A DNA stretch of 64,000 nucleotides, taken from contig OZ037771.1 in the NCBI GenBank assembly GCA_964035545.1, forward strand, positions 10,889,480-10,953,479, given 5' to 3'. The notes beneath the pieces are model-generated. The model ran no database searches and had not been told where the DNA came from. It worked only from the letters and a program-made list of their open reading frames with translations. Position 1 is the stretch's first letter, and every line of letters begins with the position of its first letter. Origin of the DNA: Bugula neritina. Lineage: Eukaryota > Bryozoa > Gymnolaemata > Cheilostomatida > Bugulidae. Position numbers and translations under genes: made by a program. Shown here piece by piece: positions 50,169-63,453 of the stretch.

Positions 50169-53100
50169 TATATACTGCCACACCATTTATATAGTCTTAT
50201 ATACTGCCACACCATTTATATAGTCTTATATACTGCCACACCATTTATATAGTCTTATATACTGCCACACCATTTATATAGTCTTATATACTGCCACACT
50301 ATTTATATAGTCTTATATACTGCCACACCATTTATATAGTCTTATATACTGCCACACCATTTATATATTCTTATATACTGCCACACCATTTATATAGTCT
50401 TATATACTGCCACACCATTTATATAGTCTTATATACTGCCACACCATTTATATAGTCTTATATACTGCCACACCATTTATATAGTCTTATATACTGCCAC
50501 ACCATTTATATAGTCTTATATACTGCCACACCATTTATATAGTCTTATATACTGCCACACCATTTATATAGTCTTATATACTGCCACACCATTTATATAG
50601 TCTTATATACTGCCACACCATTTATATATTCTTATATACTGCCACACCATTTATATAGTCTTATATACTGCCACACCATTTATATAGTCTTATATACTGC
50701 CACACCATTTATATATTCTTATATACTGCCACACCATTTATATATTCTTATATACTGCCGCACCATTTATATATTCTTATATACTGCCACACCATTTATA
50801 TATTCTTATATACTGCCACACTATTTATATAGTCTTATATACTGCCACACCATTTATATATTCTTATATACTGCCACACCATTTATATATTCTTATATAC
50901 TGCCACACCATTTATATATTCTTATATACTGCCACACCATTTATATAGTCTTATATACTGCCACACCATTTATATAGTCTTATATACTGCCACACCATTT
51001 CTATAGTTTTATATACTGCCACACTATTTATATAGTCTTATATACTGCCACACCATTTATATATTCTTATATACTGCCACACCATTTATATAGTCTTATA
51101 TACTGCCACACCATTTATATGATCTTATATACTGCCGCACCATTTATATAGTCTTATATACTGCCACACTATTTATATATTCTTATATACTGCCACACCA
51201 TTTATATATTCTTATATACTGCCACACTATTTATATAGTCTTATATACTGCCACACTATTTATATAGTCTTATATACTGCCACACCATTTATATAGTCTT
51301 ATATACTGCCACACCATTTATATATTCTTATATACTGCCACACTATTTATATAGTCTTATATACTGCCACACTATTTATATAGTCTTATATACTGCTGCA
51401 CCATTTATATAGTCTTATATACTGCCACACTATTTATATAGTCTTATATACTGCTGCACCATTTATATAGTCTTATATACTGCCACACTATTTATATAGT
51501 CTTATATACTGCCACACTATTTATATAGTCTTATATACTGCTGCACCATTTATATAGTCTTATATACTGCCACACCATTTATATAGTCTTATATACTGCC
51601 ACACTATTTATATATTCTTATATACTGCCACACCATTTATATAGTCTTATATACTGCCACACCATTTATATAGTCTTATATACTGCCACACCATTTATAT
51701 ATTCTTATATACTGCCACACCATTTATATAGTCTTATATACTGCCACACCATTTATATAGTCTTATATACTGCCACACCATTTATATAGTCTTATATACT
51801 GCCACACCATTTATATAGTCTTATATACTGCCACACCATTTATATAGTCTTATATACTGCCACACCATTTATATATTCTTATATACTGCCACACCATTTA
51901 TATAGTCTTATATACTGCCACACCATTTATATAGTCTTATATACTGCCACACCATTTATATAGTCTTATATACTGCCACACCATTTATATATTCTTATAT
52001 ACTGCCACACCATTTATATATTCTTATATACTGCCACACCATTTATATAGTCTTATATACTGCCACACCATTTATATAGTCTTATATACTGCCACACCAT
52101 TTATATAGTCTTATATACTGCCACACCATTTATATAGTCTTATATACTGCCACACCATTTATATATTCTTATATACTGCCACACTATTTATATAGTCTTA
52201 TATACTGCCACACCATTTATATATTCTTATATACTGCCACACCATTTATATATTCTTATATACTGCCACACCATTTATATATTCTTATATACTGCCACAC
52301 CATTTATATAGTCTTATATACTGCCACACCATTTATATAGTCTTATATACTGCCACACTATTTATATAGTCTTATATACTGCCACACTATTTATATAGTC
52401 TTATATACTGCTGCACCATTTATATAGTCTTATATACTGCCACACCATTTATATAGTCTTATATACTGCCACACCATTTATATATTCTTATATACTGCCA
52501 CACCATTTATATATTCTTATATACTGCCACACCATTTATATATTCTTATATACTGCCACACCATTTATATAGTCTTATATACTGCTGCACCATTTATATA
52601 GTCTTATATACTGCCACACTATTTATATAGTCTTATATACTGCCACACTATTTATATAGTCTTATATACTGCTGCACCATTTATATAGTCTTATATACTG
52701 CCACACCATTTATATAGTCTTATATACTGCCACACCATTTATATATTCTTATATACTGCCACACCATTTATATATTCTTATATACTGCCACACCATTTAT
52801 ATAGTCTTATATACTGCCACACCATTTATATAGTCTTATATACTGCCACACCATTTATATATTCTTATATACTGCCACACTATTTATATAGTCTTATATA
52901 CTGCCACACCATTTATATATTCTTATATACTGCCACACCATTTATATAGTCTTATATACTGCCACACCATTTATATAGTCTTATATACTGCCACACCATT
53001 TATATAGTCTTATATACTGCCACACCATTTATATATTCTTATATACTGCCACACTATTTATATAGTCTTATATACTGCCACACCATTTATATAGTCTTAT

Positions 53101-54889
53101 ATACTGCCACACCATTTATATAGTCTTATATACTGCCACACCATTTATATAGTCTTATATACTGCCACACCATTTATATATTCTTATATACTGCCACACC
53201 ATTTATATAGTCTTATATACTGCCACACCATTTATATAGTCTTATATACTGCCACACCATTTATATAGTCTTATATACTGCCACACCATTTATATATTCT
53301 TATATACTGCCGCACCATTTATATAGTCTTATATACTGCCACACCATTTATATAGTCTTATATACTGCCACACCATTTATATAGTCTTATATACTGCCAC
53401 ACCATTTATATATTCTTATATACTGCCACACCATTTATATATTCTTATATACTGCCACACCATTTATATAGTCTTATATACTGCCACACCATTTATATAG
53501 TCTTATATACTGCCACACCATTTATATAGTCTTATATACTGCCACACCATTTATATAGTCTTATATACTGCCACACCATTTATATAGTCTTATATACTGC
53601 CACACTATTTATATAGTCTTATATACTGCCACACTATTTATATAGTCTTATATACTGCCACACTATTTATATAGTCTTATATACTGCCACACCATTTATA
53701 TGGTCTTATATACTGCCACACCATTTATATATTCTTATATACTGCCACACCATTTATATAGTCTTATATACTGCCACACCATTTATATAGTCTTATATAC
53801 TGCCACACTATTTATATAGTCTTATATACTGCCACACCATTTATATATTCTTATATACTGCCACACTATTTATATAGTCTTATATACTGCCACACTATTT
53901 ATATAGTCTTATATACTGCTGCACCATTTATATAGTCTTATATACTGCCACACCATTTATATATTCTTATATACTGCCACACCATTTATATAGTCTTATA
54001 TACTGCCACACCATTTATATAGTCTTATATACTGCCACACCATTTATATATTCTTATATACTGCCACACCATTTATATATTCTTATATACTGCCACACCA
54101 TTTATATATTCTTATATACTGCCACACCATTTATATATTCTTATATACTGCCACACTATTTATATAGTCTTATATACTGCCACACCATTTATATATTCTT
54201 ATATACTGCCACACCATTTATATAGTCTTATATACTGCCACACCATTTATATAGTCTTATATACTGCCACACCATTTATATATTCTTATATACTGCCACA
54301 CCATTTATATATTCTTATATACTGCCACACCATTTATATATTCTTATATACTGCCACACCATTTATATATTCTTATATACTGCCACACTATTTATATAGT
54401 CTTATATACTGCCACACCATTTATATATTCTTATATACTGCCACACCATTTATATATTCTTATATACTGCCACACCATTTATATATTCTTATATACTGCC
54501 ACACCATTTATATAGTCTTATATACTGCCACACCATTTATATAGTCTTATATACTGCCACACCATTTATATAGTTTTATATACTGCCACACTATTTATAT
54601 AGTCTTATATACTGCCACACCATTTATATATTCTTATATACTGCCACACCATTTATATAGTCTTATATACTGCCACACCATTTATATGATCTTATATACT
54701 GCCACACCATTTATATAGTCTTATATACTGCCACACTATTTATATATTCTTATATACTGCCACACCATTTATATATTCTTATATACTGCCACACTATTTA
54801 TATAGTCTTATATACTGCCACACTATTTATATAGTCTTATATACTGCCACACCATTTATATAGTCTTATATACTGCCACACTATTTATA
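50169..54889. repeat. 29-bp satellite array, right block, about 163 copies
   Basis: Continuation of the left array with the same variants in a different mix: more ATTCT units and recurring CTGCTGCACC units around 51390-51560, 52400-52680 and 53910, which hints at higher-order duplication. The block ends about 170 bp before the PHPT1 start codon. Confidence 0.98.
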
Positions 54890-55057
54890 GGCTCTTGATA
54901 TAAGCCCAAACTAAAACCAAATAGCCTAGGTACCATATATTTATCAAGTACACAAGAATATTAGCTTCTGTTGAGCATAGCTAATAAGTTATGACTGATT
55001 TTCAGTAATGAGCAGAGGTTATGCAAAGTACAGTCACAGCAGTTAAGGGTGCATAGT

Positions 55058-57739
55058 ATGGCTTCCAACGAGGATAGACTAGCTGCTGTTAAAGAGGTCA
55101 TGATTGACAGGGATGGCAGGCAAGGTTATCTTATAATATAATGATATAGCAGGTCTTCAATATACAATAAGTCTAATTTTCATTATAAAATGTATATAAT
55201 TCAACAAGCAGCATTGCTATGCGATAGCAAAAACTGTAAATAATCAAATGTTTATGTTTTTCAACCTGGTAAGAGTTTGTGTTTTTTTTTGGTTTAGAAA
55301 TGCAGATATATTAAGTTTTATACTATGATAATTTACTTTAGGATAGTTAACTTACTGATCAATTTATAAATGCACAATGCTTCAAACAGAGGTGTGAGTA
55401 TATCTATATATGACTTGGCATGCTAGTTTTAGTTGCAATGTTTTTATATTTTTAATGAATCTTTAAAATCTGAGTTCCTTTTTAGTCTGTTGTTTCTACT
55501 GAAAATGTTCAAGGAATTAATTACCGGGTAGAATACATATTTGGAGTTATGTAATCTCGCTTATGCTGTATTGCAGGTACAAGTATGTGCTGATAAATGT
55601 AGTGGCATCCAACAAGTCTCTTGGAGAAGAAACAAGTAAAAAAATAGTTCGTGGCTTTGCATGGGCCGAATATCACGGTAGGAAACTTTTATTTGTTACA
55701 CTAATCTTACAGGGTAAATATTCACTTGATTTGATAAACTACGTGCATAAATATTAGACTGTTTGATCCTCAGACAATGACTGTCACTATTTGGACTGGG
55801 CAAGTAATAAATGAATGGAACTACATTAGAGTTTAAGCCCAGTGGTAATATGTAATTTGAATAACAACTGTAGCTATATAATATTCATAGGTCTATGAAT
55901 AATTATTTAAATAACAACTGCTGTAATTTTGCTCTGATTTGAAAACTGTGAATATGTTTGTTAAACAAGTTTAGCACTGTTGGAACAATTTTGATGAAGT
56001 TGACATGATGATTCTTCTTCAATCATGAAACTATAATACTATTGATTATAACACTTTTATAAAGAATATATAATTAGATAAAAATGTGTAATACTGTTAT
56101 GAAAATCACACCAAGTTGAAAGCTGCTGTTTCCTATAGGTTTGAGGTTAAATTAGAATGTTGCAAAATAATGCCAATATTTAAAAAAGTTGGTTACATTT
56201 CATGCTAAGGGTACGTTTTAGAATAAGTATTATGTAAACTTAGCAATTTGCACAATAATTCAATTGTGATTTTTTAAATTTTATTTTCTGTTGCCAATTT
56301 CTTTGTTTAAAGAAAGCAGGACTGGTAGTAATGAGCACATCACTAACAGCTATGGAGCTAGTCCATATAATCTTACTGATTTTTATAAGTGTTCATTCAC
56401 AATGCAGACCAATTAGGGAAAAATACCTTAAAATGCTCGTAGAATAAAATGAAAAATACACAATTTGGTGATATGTAATTAAATTATATTATGTATTTGG
56501 TATATTATATAAAGTATATTATGCATCCACACTGTATTTTATGATTAAAGCAAGCATGCCTACCCAATATTGAAAACTAATTCAAAGGAAACTAATACTA
56601 AGAATAAATATTTAACATTTTTAGTGGTTATTTTGATCTGTGATTTTAACTTATCTTTTTTCCTCAGCTTCCCTTTATTCAATATCTGCTGGTTTTTAAG
56701 CATATTATACATTAGTCGTACTTTTAGCCAATTATGTGGGGGCACAACTACTAACTATATGTTTTTTGTAGCCGATATATATGATGCAGAATGTTCAAAG
56801 TTGGAGCCTATTGGTCTAGATTACGAGTGCTTAGGGGGAGGGCGGATATTGACAAATTCTGCTGCAAAGACTATCAACGTCTTTGGCTACTCTATGGTGA
56901 GTAGAATTATTCTCCTAGTCTTGGGGTTATCACTTATTCTTTCTGAAATTATGTGAGTTGCGTCAGCCAGATGGCACCTTGAAGTCTTGAAAAATGAATT
57001 TGTTTTAGTGAAAATATAGCCAACTTTTTTATTTTTCTGAGAAATGTAATTCTCACCTCAAACTGATTTTTTTTTGAAAATTAAAGCTTAGGCTGATAAG
57101 CTTTGTGTCCCTGTGAAAGCTGTAAGTTTCAAAAACTACCTAAATTTATCTTTTAACATTTATGAGCAGGAAAATGAAACCGGGTAATGGCAAAGTGAAC
57201 ACAGTAAGCCTTGCATAATTACATATTGTTATACTTTCCGCCTGGACTGAGTGTTTTGTAAACTATAAAATATCTTGCACAATGTGTGCAACCAAATGTG
57301 TATCATTTTGCTTTTCATTATGGATTGTTCTAACAGCTTTGCGCTTTAATGTGATAAAATTGATCCCTCTGGTTCACATATCTTGGGATAACCCAGTCAC
57401 TCTCAAGTTTTCTAATGAATGTAATGCTGGATCATGTTGCTGTAGGCTGCCTGTTGGCTACTTACTGGTTGTTTCAAAGTACTGCATGATTCTAGCTTAG
57501 AAATTTGCAATATGCGATGTAAATACTGTTTTAATAACAAGGTAAATAGTGTTCTAATAATTGATAGTCAAGAAGGTAAAAAAGGTGCGCAGTAGCATCT
57601 GTTTTGTTAAATTTCTGAATCTTATTATCTCCATTATTTACTGCAGGGCTTTGGCAGGGCTGATCATCAAACAACCTGTGACATCATCAAGAGAAGTTAT
57701 CCCGATTATACCATTACTTGGAGTAATGAAGGATATTAA
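55058..57739 (+). CDS. PHPT1: 14 kDa phosphohistidine phosphatase
   Basis: Four exons (55058-55119, 55577-55677, 56772-56896, 57647-57739) join to 126 codons plus TAA; the family is about 125 residues. Conserved blocks: [24 protein letters not shown] with the catalytic His (His54, equivalent to human His53), [15 protein letters not shown] and [14 protein letters not shown] at the C-terminus. PHPT1 is a cytosolic enzyme that removes phosphate from histidine residues of proteins. The first intron fits only if its donor is GC (GGCAG|GCAAGG). A GT donor 4 bp downstream would put exon 2 out of frame and hit a stop. The remaining introns are GT-AG. The gene starts close to the end of the satellite array. 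Confidence 0.95.
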
Positions 57740-57947
57740 CTATAACTTCTTCTATTAGGATGTAATTTATACATAATTCTAACTAATGGTTGTATAATAT
57801 TGTAACCAAGGCCACCAACTATTATCTCTTATCAGCCTCACTGTGTAATAATATTCTACCATCTATAGTAATGTTGCTATACCTCTAAAATATCAAATGC
57901 GATATATTTGAGACTTGTCCTCTTTTTGCCAGCATTTGAAGCCCTTC

Positions 57948-57953
57948 AATAAA
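57948..57953 (+). terminator. Putative poly(A) signal of PHPT1
   Basis: AATAAA about 210 bp after the stop codon. Confidence 0.5.
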
Positions 57954-58635
57954 TTATAATATAAACTGTTTAAAATACTTGCTAGTCTCAGAGTTGATAT
58001 CAGCTATATTATATTAATTGTTCTGAACCACCATGTCTGTAAATATATGTCTAACCGTTTTACTATTCTGACACTCTTGTATTCATTGTTTTAGACAAAA
58101 TATCACATTTTACAAAGAGAATATAACTTTTGAAAGCAAGTAAAACATTTAAAAGTCATCTTCCAGTAATTTATTTTGCTAGCTGAAAAACAGGGATAAA
58201 GATTGGATAAAACTGAAATGTTTCAAGTGCCATCATTGGCCCGAGAAGTTTATCTCCACAAGTAAATGCCTTGGCTTTCTGAGTAATTAATACTGTTTTA
58301 GGCAGTTCTTGACTGACTTGAAGAAATACCTTATAGTGAATAGTTGGTTTGGGTGTTATAATCCTGTTTAACTGTATTTAGATATATTAGAACAAACATT
58401 TTAAACTCAGTTATTACACTTTTAAATAAATCTGTTCATTTGCTTAGAACTTTATTTTTTATTAAAAAGTGATCCAGTAAGATAATAGAGATGCTGATTA
58501 AAATAGCCAAGAAACTGCTTACTTTACAGTAAATAATATAAAAGTTTACATCCTCCAATCACTTCTGGTTTGCTAGTAAAGTTCAAACATAGCAAAACCA
58601 AAACGAATTTTGCAGAGATAATAAATGGTTTACTA

Positions 58636-58766
58636 CCACCACTAACCAGTACCATATCCACCACTAACCAGTACCATATCCACCACTAACCAGTACCATA
58701 TCCACCACTAACCAGTACCATATCCACCACTAACCAGTACCATATCCACCACTGGTGGTGTGGTGG
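58636..58766. repeat. 22-bp tandem repeat ending in a hairpin
   Basis: About five copies of CCACTAACCAGTACCATAT preceded by CCA. The last partial copy runs into CCACCACTGGTGGTGTGGTGG, which is self-complementary. Confidence 0.9.
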
Positions 58767-59329
58767 CTGTTGGAAGATTTGAAGACATAAACTACAGCTC
58801 CAAGTAATTATGAATTAGTACAGACTTTAGAGTAATGATTAAATACTTGGAATAAAGGAAACTCTGAAAATATATAATTTTGTTAGCAGCATAAATTTTA
58901 ATGAAATATTACAGTGGCTGGATTAATTTCACACTCCATGTGTTATGGGTATCTTCCAACACACTTGTTGAGGGATTTTATGAAACAGTGAGTAATCAAT
59001 CGTAACATGATGCCAAATAATAAACAATCCTTATACGAAATGGCCTAAAGTTATTTTAAAACCATGAATAAAAAACGAAAACACTTTTAACACTTCAAGT
59101 ATATGGAAATTGCATATTGTGTGATTGTGTAATGCTAGTAGCATGGCTAAATCACCCTAACTATTTATATTAACTAAATAAGTTAATAGATGAGGTAAAA
59201 AACCCAAATAAATAGACTTAAATATATAAGTAATTAAATGAAAATTCAACTAACTAATTCTTAGATAGAGCAGATTTGACTTATTGCTAATAATGAAATA
59301 AAACACTAAGAAGATTGAAAATGTGAAGG

Positions 59330-62300
59330 TCAGCCATGTGAGATTCTTGGAAGAAGATTATAACGACTAAACACTTCACTAACTCTTTCATAATGTTCGC
59401 CTTTGACAACCTCAGCTTTGCAGAATGCTGCAATGACCTGCAAAACAACTAAATTAAGCTTAGATGGTCACATGTGCCTGCAAAATAAATGGCTGGAAAT
59501 TTGTTTTTAATTTCTCCAAATTAATACAAACAAGCAACTGGGCATTATTACCTATGGGTGTTACATGTAGGTGTTACACATGGGTATTACACATGGGTGC
59601 TACCTATAGGTGCTACATGTAGGTGTTACACATGGGTATTACCTATGGGTGCTACACGAGGGGTTCATTTGCAGACAAACAAATAATAAAAATGAAGATA
59701 AAAACAAATGTTTAACCAAACCAACTGCTGTAAGAAAAGACTGCATTACCATCTGTCTTAATTTTTCAAAATAATTAAAACGCTTTGCTAAGGATAGACC
59801 AAATTTTACCTTATCTTGAAACTGCACAGGTGTGAGAAGAGACTTCTGCTCTTTGGTAAGTTGAAAAGGTTGAACTAAATCATGTTTCTTATAGAACCTA
59901 AAAAACATTCTAAATATTCTTTCAAGGTCGATGGTCATGAGCTAACAGTTTTGAAGAATAGATTTACTAAATCTTAGGTTTGCGTACGTGACCTACCAAA
60001 TGGAATCTAAAGGGTTGGAATTTTCCTTTCCAAAATGTCTGGCAGTCAAACTGACAGTGAAATCGGTGCCTCCCAATTCATTAGCAAGCTGGTTTCTCAA
60101 CCCTTCTGGGGTTTCTCCATTTCTTTCTAAAATACATAAATATATAAATATAAAAATCAAGTGGTGACAGTCTTCTCTACCAAAGGCCAAACTAGGGTCA
60201 CAGTAAAAATGTTATTTATAATTTAAAACAGCATAAAATCACACAAAAATTCTTTGATTTCCATTGTTATTGTGCAATCTAGAAACATCTTCTGCGTTTG
60301 ATGAAATGCACATAGAGCTTAATCTAACACAGGATGCATGCATAACACACCTAACGGGCTTACGAACTGAAGATGTAAATACGCATAACTTACTCGAAAC
60401 CTCTGCTTGCTCAACACACTTATACAATTTACGTTTTTGGAGTCGTTCCAGAATATGCCTTGCGCCTGCCAGTTCGATTTCTTCACTATCTAAGATCTGT
60501 AACACAATCTACAGAGTGTGCACAATGTACTATCAACACTGTAGCATGTAGCACATACTGTATACTGTGCATAATGTGTTATCAATACTGTAGCACGCAG
60601 TACACACTGTACTGCATGTAGCATGTAGACCTAAACCTAGAACAGTCATCGTCGACTCGACAGACTGTTTATGATGATAATGAGCATGTGATATACACTG
60701 TACTATTAACACTGTAGCACGTAGTAATAGACACTAGACACTGTGCTAGCAACATTGTAGCAGGTAATACACACTGTGCTATCAACATTGTAGCATGTAA
60801 TACACACTGTGCTATCAACACTGTAGCATGTAGTAGACACTGTGCTATCAACACTGTAGCATGTAATACACACTGCGCTAGCAACACTGTAGCACGTAAT
60901 ACACACTGTGCTATCAACACTGTAGCATGTAATACACACTGCGCTAGCAACACCGTAGCACGTAATACACACTGCGCTAGCAACACTGTAGCATAAGCTA
61001 ACAGCTGCCCGACACTTTCTGTGAATTGCTTTGGAAATACTTCAAAAATTGAAACATTAAACAAATAGCAAAATGGATGTCAACAATCCGTGAGCATACC
61101 TTATAGAATATGCTATCAGTAAGAAGGGTGTAGCTCTCCATATCATCTAAACACTCCAGTAAACTCTTCCCCCTAATCCTGAGGTGGGGGGCAGCAGCAA
61201 CTATTGCATCCTTGATCATGAGTTCTATAGCTCTTCCAACAGGATGTTGATATGCTGAGAGAAAATTACACATCATGTAATGCAATATGAGGACGAAACA
61301 AATATAAAATTATGTGATTCTTTATTTTATATCTTGCCATATTTGTACACTTGTGACAACTAGCAAATTATACCAGCACTGTTAGACTTTAGAATTGTTG
61401 TTAGACAGCTGAAAATAGCATAACTAAACTATCAAAACATATCCTGTAAAAATTAGCAAAAATGTTACTTAATTCGCCATTGTTTTGCTCTGTTGAAGGT
61501 CTGAACATATTTGGCCAAAGCACAATTCCGGTAAATGACTGGAGCAAAGCTGAATGTAAAGAAACATGTATTGTAATCTTCAAAACATGGCTTTAAAAGT
61601 TTATTCTATTTAACAGAAAGGTTCAGCTGTTTTGTTATGCAGTGCACTGAATACTGTGACCAGATCAAACCTCTTAGAACCAGGGTTGGGGTAATTGTAA
61701 TTTGTAATAATAATTTGTTGTAATTAATTAGATTTTTTCAAGTAATTGAATACGTAATTTGTAATTGATGTATAAAAATGTAATTTTAATTCATTACATA
61801 GGTAATGTAATTGATTTTTACAATTACTTTGTAATTACATAACAATTACTTCAAATTTTTAAATCTGATAAAATTCATACTCTTCCTACCATGCCTACTG
61901 GTTAACAAAAAATTTAGATTAATTAAATGTAGTATTGCATCGCCCTATGAATCACTGAACAAAGAAGGTTCTCCTGAGTCTACTTCTAAGTTAGAAGTAG
62001 ACTCAATCTATGCCATTATTTTGGAAGAAGTTTCACCTAACATGTTCAAACCCCAAGTGCTTGTTTTATTTTGTGTCATCATTAAGAGTTGAAAAGAGCT
62101 CAGGTAGAAGTTGTCTTCCCAATGTTTATTCACCAGCAGCAAGTTTACACTTTAAATAAAAATCAAGTTCTCACCTATGACTGATAACAGCTAAAATATG
62201 CTGATGTAACTCTAGCATCTAGATTATTTTAGCTCTACTTGGATATTACCTGTACGATGTCATAACAGTTGATAAATACCAACTTATAAGTTAACTGTTT

Positions 62301-63453
62301 TCTATTAGTGAAATTTATATCAATCACAGACCGAGTGCATTTAACAACTTTGATAAGTTTGGAGGTCAAGGACGTATACTACAACAACACAAACCTATCT
62401 AATACCTGCAGGTTTGCATACATTTAGATCTTTGTTTCAACTAAAACCAAAAAAACAATAAGTTTATTCAATAGTAGTTAGTGAACACTTTGACAGCAAG
62501 TGTATTAATTACTAAGAGTTGTGTCCCCTTTATGAGATGCAAGGCATTCCTGCAGACTACGCACTGTTTACGGAAATAAGAAGCTTTTATAGGAGGTACC
62601 AAGAAGGTAGTAGAATTTCAAATAGCAAAGAATAAAAAATTGGGTTGAAATGTTGACCTTATAGCAATCCCTGGGACAATATTTACTGGCCCGCAACACG
62701 AATTCAATTGATTAAAAAAGTGTTTGCATGAGTGCGCCGTTGCTTGTAGTTGCCATAATTACCAACATAATATGGGTCATTTTACTTAATTTAGTACACA
62801 ATCGATACCTCTAACTTTTGACTATGTTCCACAATTTAGCTGCTAATATACAGCTATACGCTTTTTTGCCCTAAACCAATAGAGTATTAACCAATACAAC
62901 TATACAATTAAAGTTTCTTCTAATTTTGATTGACTTTCTATATTTTTTCATAATTAGTTTAGTAAATTGGGATATTCGACTGTTATGATTTTTTCAATAT
63001 GGCAATTTAATGCACTTTATTGTAATAATCATAAAACATACCACAACCTGGTAAATTTTTATGACTTTTAACCAATTTCAATTGTTGGTCCTAATTTGCT
63101 GGTGTGCACTCAATAACGTAAAATGACCCATATATACAACTTTTGGTATTTAGGACAAAAAATAATTGAAAAAAGCATATGTCCAAGGAAAATATGCAGG
63201 AAGTATGAGCTGTGACAATTTGCACCGTATAATTCTATAAAACTGATTTAGCACTTGAGATATATAATTTTCTATACTGGAAGTGTAATGTCAAGCTAGA
63301 GCTAACCTTGTTTGTGTAGACTGTATCTGGTGCTGTAGAGGTTGAACACAGAGTCGGCCTCCTTGTCTCTCACACAGATCTGAGGTTGGCCACCAACCTC
63401 CATAACTCTTAGGTGGTACAGCAACCTTTGGTATTCAAAGTTTATCTTTATTC
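59330..63453 (-). CDS. SAMHD1: SAMHD1-like dNTP triphosphohydrolase, C-terminal six exons
   Basis: Exons 63453-63307, 61254-61100, 60496-60394, 60126-59997, 59897-59810 and 59437-59330 join in phase and end in TGA, about 242 codons. Conserved blocks match the SAMHD1 C-terminal half: QICVRDKEADSVFNLYSTR, SLHKQAYQHPVGRAIELMI, LDDMESYTLLTDSIF, RHILERLQKRKLYKCVE, NSNPLDSIWFYKKHDL and VIAAFCKAEVV. SAMHD1 is a nuclear tetrameric enzyme that converts dNTPs to nucleosides and triphosphate; in vertebrates it also restricts retroviruses. The part seen includes the allosteric and tetramer-contact region and the C-terminal lobe. The HD active site and N-terminus lie beyond position 64000. All splice sites are GT-AG; exon 60394 ends at an A|GTAAGT donor. 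Confidence 0.93.
59548..59655. repeat. Short tandem repeat in the last SAMHD1 intron
   Basis: Imperfect units of about 12-14 bp alternating ACATGGGTATT, ACATGTAGGTGTT and CCTATGGGTGCT. No function is evident. Confidence 0.75.
60505..60990. repeat. About 33-bp minisatellite in a SAMHD1 intron
   Basis: Units such as ACTGTAGCATGTAATACAC followed by ACTGTGCTATCAAC; variants GCGCTAGC and ACGTAATA. It is degenerate from 60505 to 60740 and regular after. It ends close to exon 61100. Cys-rich frames of about 90-130 codons on the minus strand arise from its period of three. Confidence 0.9.
61690..61870. repeat. AT-rich GTAATT/AATTAC repeat tract
   Basis: Degenerate GTAATTTGTAATT units on one side and AATTAC units on the other give an imperfect palindrome. 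It could be a small mobile-element remnant or simple sequence. It lies in a SAMHD1 intron. Confidence 0.6.
61975..62005. repeat. Perfect 31-bp palindrome
   Basis: TGAGTCTACTTCTAA, a single central G, then its exact reverse complement. It lies in a SAMHD1 intron. Confidence 0.9.
62773..63130. mobile_element. MITE-like 358-bp element with TA target sites
   Basis: The left end (TGGGTCATTTTACTTAATTT, then AGTACAC) and the right end (GTGCACTCAATAACG, then TAAAATGACCCA) are imperfect inverted repeats of about 30 bp. Both are flanked by TA. There is no coding capacity. A related end sequence (GGGCCATTTTACTTTATTTA) occurs at 15568. The element lies in a SAMHD1 intron. Confidence 0.6.

Larger units (their letters stand above)
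57740..59329. other. Intergenic region between convergent PHPT1 and SAMHD1
   Basis: About 1.6 kb holding the two 3' UTRs and a 22-bp minisatellite. No further exon is seen. Confidence 0.6.

Noticed and set aside
43408-54889. CRISPR array (29-bp repeats)
   Set aside because: The units follow each other directly with no unique spacers, and the context is an animal genome.
59639-59938. SAMHD1 exon read through as a 99-codon protein with its own ATG
   Set aside because: Only 59897-59810 is coding; the rest on either side is intron, and the ATG lies upstream of the acceptor.
60669-61064. Cysteine-rich repetitive frames on the minus strand
   Set aside because: They come from a 33-bp minisatellite in a SAMHD1 intron; the reading frame is kept only by the repeat period.
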